From Volvox africanus (lineage: Eukaryota > Chlorophyta > Chlorophyceae > Chlamydomonadales > Volvocaceae), in NCBI GenBank assembly GCA_030268105.1, contig BSDZ01000015.1, positions 2,383,501 through 2,447,500 of the forward strand: a DNA stretch of 64,000 nucleotides, written 5' to 3'. Shown one piece after another: positions 60,101-64,000 of the stretch. Position numbers and translations under genes: made by a program. Each line of letters opens with the position of its first letter. Position 1 is the stretch's first letter. Below the pieces are notes generated by a model. It was not told where the DNA came from, made no database searches, and saw only the letters and a program-made list of their open reading frames with translations.

Positions 60101-63100
60101 TTCGTGGGGGTGGGGGGGGTCCGGGGGAAATAACAGTAAGAAGGCGTCAGTAATCGTCCAGAATAAATAATCCTGAACACCTGAGAAGATATGTGACAGT
60201 GAAGGGTGCACGGCAGGTGGGGACTGGGCGGCCGGGTTCGCTTCAAATCGCTGGCGGCTGCACGCTACGAAACGGGGTTCAGGAACATTTGTACGATACC
60301 TGTACGACCACAGCATTGTTAAATAGATTGCCAACTGCCAGCGTGGGTTGATCGACGATGAACTCGCACTGGGGGCTGCTCCATTAGGGGGAGGGAAGGG
60401 GAGGGAAAGATGTGTGTGTTTTGGGAGGAGCAAGGCGCATGGGAGCAACGGTATTTTGGTTGGGCCCCAGAGAGCTGAAGACAGACTACACAACAGACGG
60501 ACGTACAAAACAGAAACGCACGTGACTCCCTAAATGTACGGCGACCTCAAAATCATGACATTTGATGGGTGACTAAAATGAAAGAAACATGTATGAGGAA
60601 GACATGTACGGCGCTCGTACCTGTTAGTGACGTCATCAAGGCCGTCCGTACACCGAAGAATCATTGTGCGTGTGCGTCCAAGGGAGATGAGAAGGTAGGC
60701 GTGGAAAGGCGGACCCGTAGGTCGCGTGGCCGCCGCCGCCGCTGCCACCGCTGGCGGCGACGGGTCCTGTTGCCGCTTTGGCTGTGGCGACGGCGAGGAT
60801 GCCCGTTGCTCGGTAACGACAGTCGTGCCGCCGCCATCGCTACCATCTTTCGCGACCTCTGGGTCATGCCCAGCCCCTCCTCCGCTGCTCTCAGCCCCCT
60901 TCTCCGCTTCCGTACTGATTGCGCCGTCAGCGCCCTCGCATTCGCTCTTAACGGCGCCGGGAGCCTCCATCCTTAAACCTCCGGCAGCAGCGTCAATCTC
61001 CGGCGGCTCTGGCGTCATCTCAACTGTCGTACGGCGACCGCCTTCGCCATCATCGGCGTCGCCGTCGCCGTCACCGTCCGCGCCACCGCCGGCGGCGGCA
61101 TCGGCATCAACATCGCCAAATGTTGCTGCCGGGTCGCCGTCGTCATCATCTTCTGTACGATGGTATACGGCAAAGACACCAGCAACGCCCGGCAGACTTA
61201 CCTCCGTCAGCGCGTCAGGAATAAGGCCCTGCCGGGCCATCATGATAGCGCCCGTCTGACCCTGCGATAAATTAGTATACGACAATATTAACTAAAATAT
61301 CAAAATCTTAAGAAGATGCCGTGCTTTCAGCAACAATATTGCCGTATCTCCTTACTTGTCTGTACGGCAATCCAAATAGAAAAAAAGAGGGGCAAGCTAG
61401 CGTTATCGTACCAAGCGCGGGGAAAGGTCAAGGGAGGGGCTCTCACCAACGTCAATTAAATAATCTGAATTACATGGCAAAAACACCGGTGCGAAAAACT
61501 GTCAACTAACGAACTAAACCGCTGGGAGCAAAAACCGACCATACCGTAATCCCTACCTCTGCACCCGCCGCTTGGTGAATTGGATGGATTCTCTATTCTC
61601 AGTTTTGCTGATGCCCAAAATGATTAAATGAAGTTATATTTCTTTATTTATCAAACTCGCTCCCGCCTCCGACTAAAACGCATTACCTGCCCCACGCAAG
61701 CAAAGCACGTGGGCCCTCCTCGGCTGGTTTCGGGGCCCCCGCCGCTGCTGGCCGTGTACGACGAAACCGAGGTGTCGGCAAAAAGCAGGTCGCGAACGGG
61801 ACCTGCGTTGGTTGAAGGTTCGGTTGGGAGTTACCATCTGGATGTCGTACGATAACTGGGCAAGGGAGGGACCGAATGTGGGCAGCTCAGAAGTAAAACC
61901 GGAAAGAGAAGTTAGTTTTGATATTAAGAGACTAACTTCTCTTCTGAAATCCCCTTTAAAAATTTTGTAAGACGAGCTGAGCTGAAGTCTGATGTAACTG
62001 ACGGAAAGTACGACACTCGTACCCATCGATGGCAAGGAATCCAGCAGGCGGAGGTTGTAGCGGGGGGCCACGCCAGCGGCGTCTGCCGCCGCCGCCGTCG
62101 CGGCGAAAGCCGCCGCGGCCGCCGCAACCGCCGCACTGCGGTTTGTGGCCGCAGTGGAGTCGCCATCCCCACCCCCGCCGACGTCACGGCCGCGCTTGAA
62201 GTCCTTCGAAGGATTGTCGGCACCGCCTTCCTCACCAACCGGCTTCCGCGGCCGCAGCTGCATCAACACCGAATCACCCGACCAAGAGCCCAGGAAAATA
62301 ACTCCCTTGGGACCCCTGTACGACATGTACGACTGTACGGCTAAACTAGCACCAACGGTGACGCCGGCCGCGGCAGTGGGCGCGCGCATCGCCGCCGCCA
62401 TGGTGATGCCAACCATGGCGGAGGCCACGGGGCCGCCGCCAGTGCGTACAGCGGTGATGCGTTGGTCCACAGGTCCTTCGAATTGTAGGTGTACGGCAAG
62501 CAGGACACCGGATTGTAATCCTGGAGGAAGATTGGCAGCGGCGGCCAAGGAGGGGCGGCACTGCACATGTGGGTACGAGGCCATAAGCCGCTGTGGGTAT
62601 TTCGTGACCGGGAGCAGGGCCCCCCCAGTTTCCCTTACCCCCCAGGCCTGGCCTTCCCGTTGGTCCCCCTCCCCCATTTCGCCCTTGATAATTACGCTAA
62701 AGCCGCATGTTCGTACCTCCGAATATAACCTCATCTTGATGCCGCTGCTGTTGCTGCTTCGCTTTAGTGCGCCCATCGTACCATCGTACCCATTACCTAG
62801 ACCACCTCACGTACTCGAAAATCAACCACCACCACCACAAAACCGGAAAGATACCCCCCCTTCTCCACCACCAACCCTCCTCCTCCTTCCGCTGCTGATC
62901 ATGATCGTCATATCCTCCTCTTGTCGTCCGGATCTACCCTCTTGCTCGTCCAGGTTCTTCCTTCTCGGACCCCTCCCCCCCCTCCCCCTTCATGCCCCTT
63001 CATGCCCCTGCTGCTCCACACGCATCAACTCCACCTCTAGCTTCACCGACTCCTGACTCCGCCGTCTCCTCCTTCCCTAACACCCGCACCCGCACCCGCA

Positions 63101-64000
63101 CCCGCACCCGCACCCGCACCCGCACCCGCACCCGCACCCGCACCCGCACCTAGGATTGCAGTGGTGGGCGATAGCCACGCAGCCCCCGCCACCGCCGCCA
63201 CCACTTCCAGGTCAGCAATCAAGGTGGCGTTCCGACCCGCCGCCGGGGCACAATCCTGTGGAGTGTGTTTATGTGCGGTACGACAGTGAGAAATTATCAC
63301 TTTCCACCGAATGAGCAAGTAGGACAACAGACAACTGCAGATGCAGTATAATGCAGTACAGTGCAGTACAGTGCAGTGATTGCATCTACAGCTCCATGAC
63401 GGCTGGAATGATTACGCAATTACAATATATTTGTAATGTTCGCAATACTAATAATATTAGTACAAATATTAGTACAATATATATATATAATTATCGTAAT
63501 ATATATATATAGTATTATCATTGTATTCATAGTACAAAACTATCATTACATATAGTAGAATTCCAAATCACAATAATTTAATGCAATAAGATTTAGGAAA
63601 GAGGTTCAATTGGGGGAAAAAGGGGAAATGAGGAAAGCGAGGGGAGAAGACATTGAGGTTATGCCCACATGCTCACAGATGCACAGACACACGCTGCCGT
63701 ACCGGATGGACATTCAGTGCGTATTCGGTCGCCAGTCGCGCCGCGGTGGTCGCGGGGGGTTCCCGTACAGGGTCGAACATCAGTGGCGGGGGAACCTCTC
63801 CAGGGAGGGCGTTGGAGTTGAGCGCGGCAGCGTACTGCGAGGTCTGAGTGTGAAGAAGAAGGTTGGGGATTGGGGGGAAGGAGACGGAGCGGCAATGTCG
63901 GTATGTCTGTGTGTCTGTGTGTCGGGGCCGGGGGATAGGCATCGATGCTATTTCCCCGCTTCTTTCCCCCCCCCCTTCTTCCACACACTCACGCGTTTCC
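52654..64000 (-). CDS. CPSF1: CPSF160 (cleavage and polyadenylation specificity factor large subunit), 5' part missing
   Basis: Exons, all phase-consistent: 64000-63993 (partial), 63843-63703, 63255-63150, 62520-62023, 61802-61687, 61261-60621, 60375-60300, 60079-60008, 59774-59709, 59296-58781, 58562-58479, 58073-57807, 57691-57542, 57302-57121, 56665-56448, 56015-55971, 55626-55539, 55207-55046, 54893-54659, 54310-54169, 53870-53744, 53481-53332, 53002-52813. They code about 1424 residues; the N-terminus lies beyond 64000. CPSF160 is the three-propeller scaffold of the nuclear complex that recognises poly(A) signals and cleaves pre-mRNA. Diagnostic stretches include [78 protein letters not shown] and [10 protein letters not shown]. 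Acidic/Ala low-complexity inserts interrupt the exons at 61261-60621 and 59296-58781. After 52813 the frame stays open through a minisatellite to TAG at 52654; splicing to an exon ending near 52610 is the alternative. Gene identity is firm; the last few residues are not. Confidence 0.92.
52684..52802. repeat. CCCCTGGCCCCTGCC minisatellite at the CPSF160 3' end
   Basis: Repeats of CCCCTGGCCCCTGCC type with variable length. On the minus strand all three frames are open and read as Gly/Arg/Gln/Ala-rich sequence, so it may be a C-terminal tail or a last intron. Confidence 0.85.
53194..53316. repeat. C-rich polypyrimidine tract in a CPSF160 intron
   Basis: Long runs of C broken by CT, purine-rich on the transcribed (minus) sense. 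It lies in the intron 53003-53331. Confidence 0.8.
54033..54092. repeat. (TA)n microsatellite
   Basis: About 30 perfect TA units followed by a T run, in the CPSF160 intron 53871-54168. Confidence 0.95.
56297..56430. repeat. GACA microsatellite
   Basis: Imperfect GACA/CACA repeats in the CPSF160 intron 56016-56447. Confidence 0.85.
59608..59632. repeat. CTAC tetranucleotide repeat
   Basis: Six perfect CCTA units in the CPSF160 intron 59297-59708. Confidence 0.9.
61905..61942. other. Perfect 12-bp stem-loop in a CPSF160 intron
   Basis: AGAGAAGTTAGT (61905-61916) and ACTAACTTCTCT (61931-61942) pair fully around a 14-nt loop. It lies in the short intron 61803-62022. Confidence 0.75.
63082..63150. 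repeat. (ACCCGC)n hexanucleotide repeat abutting a splice donor
   Basis: About 11.5 perfect units. On the gene strand this is (GTGCGG)n, starting exactly at the donor of exon 63255-63150, so every unit repeats the donor-like GTGCGG. Confidence 0.92.
63341..63380. repeat. 10-bp repeat (GTGCAGTACA)
   Basis: Four units with a few changes, in the CPSF160 intron 63256-63702. It is followed by an AT-rich stretch (about 63420-63600) with ATATAT and TATTAGTAC motifs. Confidence 0.75.

Noticed and set aside
63082..63150. (ACCCGC)n as a telomere repeat
   Set aside because: It does not match known telomere units and lies inside an intron of a recognised gene.

Overview
The window looks like nuclear DNA of a green alga, most probably a chlamydomonadalean/volvocine relative. 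Genes are split into many short exons with GT-AG introns, the best-recognised proteins have plant/algal relatives, and one intron holds a telomere-like block containing the Chlamydomonas-type TTTTAGGG unit. There are no bacterial operons or ribosome binding sites, so long uninterrupted reading frames are a poor guide. Exons were assembled by eye from splice sites, reading phase and family resemblance; no search was run.

Layout. 64-4878 (minus): an RlmN/Cfr-type radical-SAM rRNA methyltransferase gene, 8 exons. 6422-12328 (minus): a leucine-rich-repeat protein gene with an F-box-like N-terminus, 15 exons, with a short retroposon in one intron. 12898-14945 (plus): a probable organelle-targeted single-span membrane protein with a helical tail, 4 exons. 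15-21 kb: mostly non-coding, with a second retroposon copy, a SINE whose head is a decayed initiator tRNA, 9-bp repeats and a large polypurine/polypyrimidine switch. 21251-25953 (plus): an inositol-polyphosphate 4-phosphatase (INPP4)-like gene with an intact C-x5-R active site. 26-29.6 kb: no gene seen; degenerate repeats, a third retroposon copy and a roughly 230-bp AT-rich palindrome.

29613-45934 is a 16.3-kb head-to-tail array of 607/615/627-bp units, each carrying one 72-nt eukaryotic initiator tRNA-Met gene (26 copies). The unit has no run of four T on the sense strand, so no ordinary Pol III terminator; the first T4 lies exactly where the array ends. The two copies that differ in the tRNA itself are the first and the next-to-last.

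46-48.4 kb: a possible small membrane protein and a small CUE/UBA-like gene, the latter with the telomere-like block in its last intron. 48.4-52.6 kb: no convincing gene. 52654-64000 (minus): most of the gene for CPSF160/CPSF1, the large subunit of the mRNA 3'-end cleavage and polyadenylation factor, 23 exons, with the 5' end outside the window and several simple-sequence repeats in its introns.

The genes do not form one pathway. They are neighbours covering rRNA modification, mRNA 3' processing, phosphoinositide turnover, possible ubiquitin-linked functions and translation initiation (the tRNA array). The most unusual content is the tRNA array together with an initiator-tRNA-like SINE about 12 kb away.
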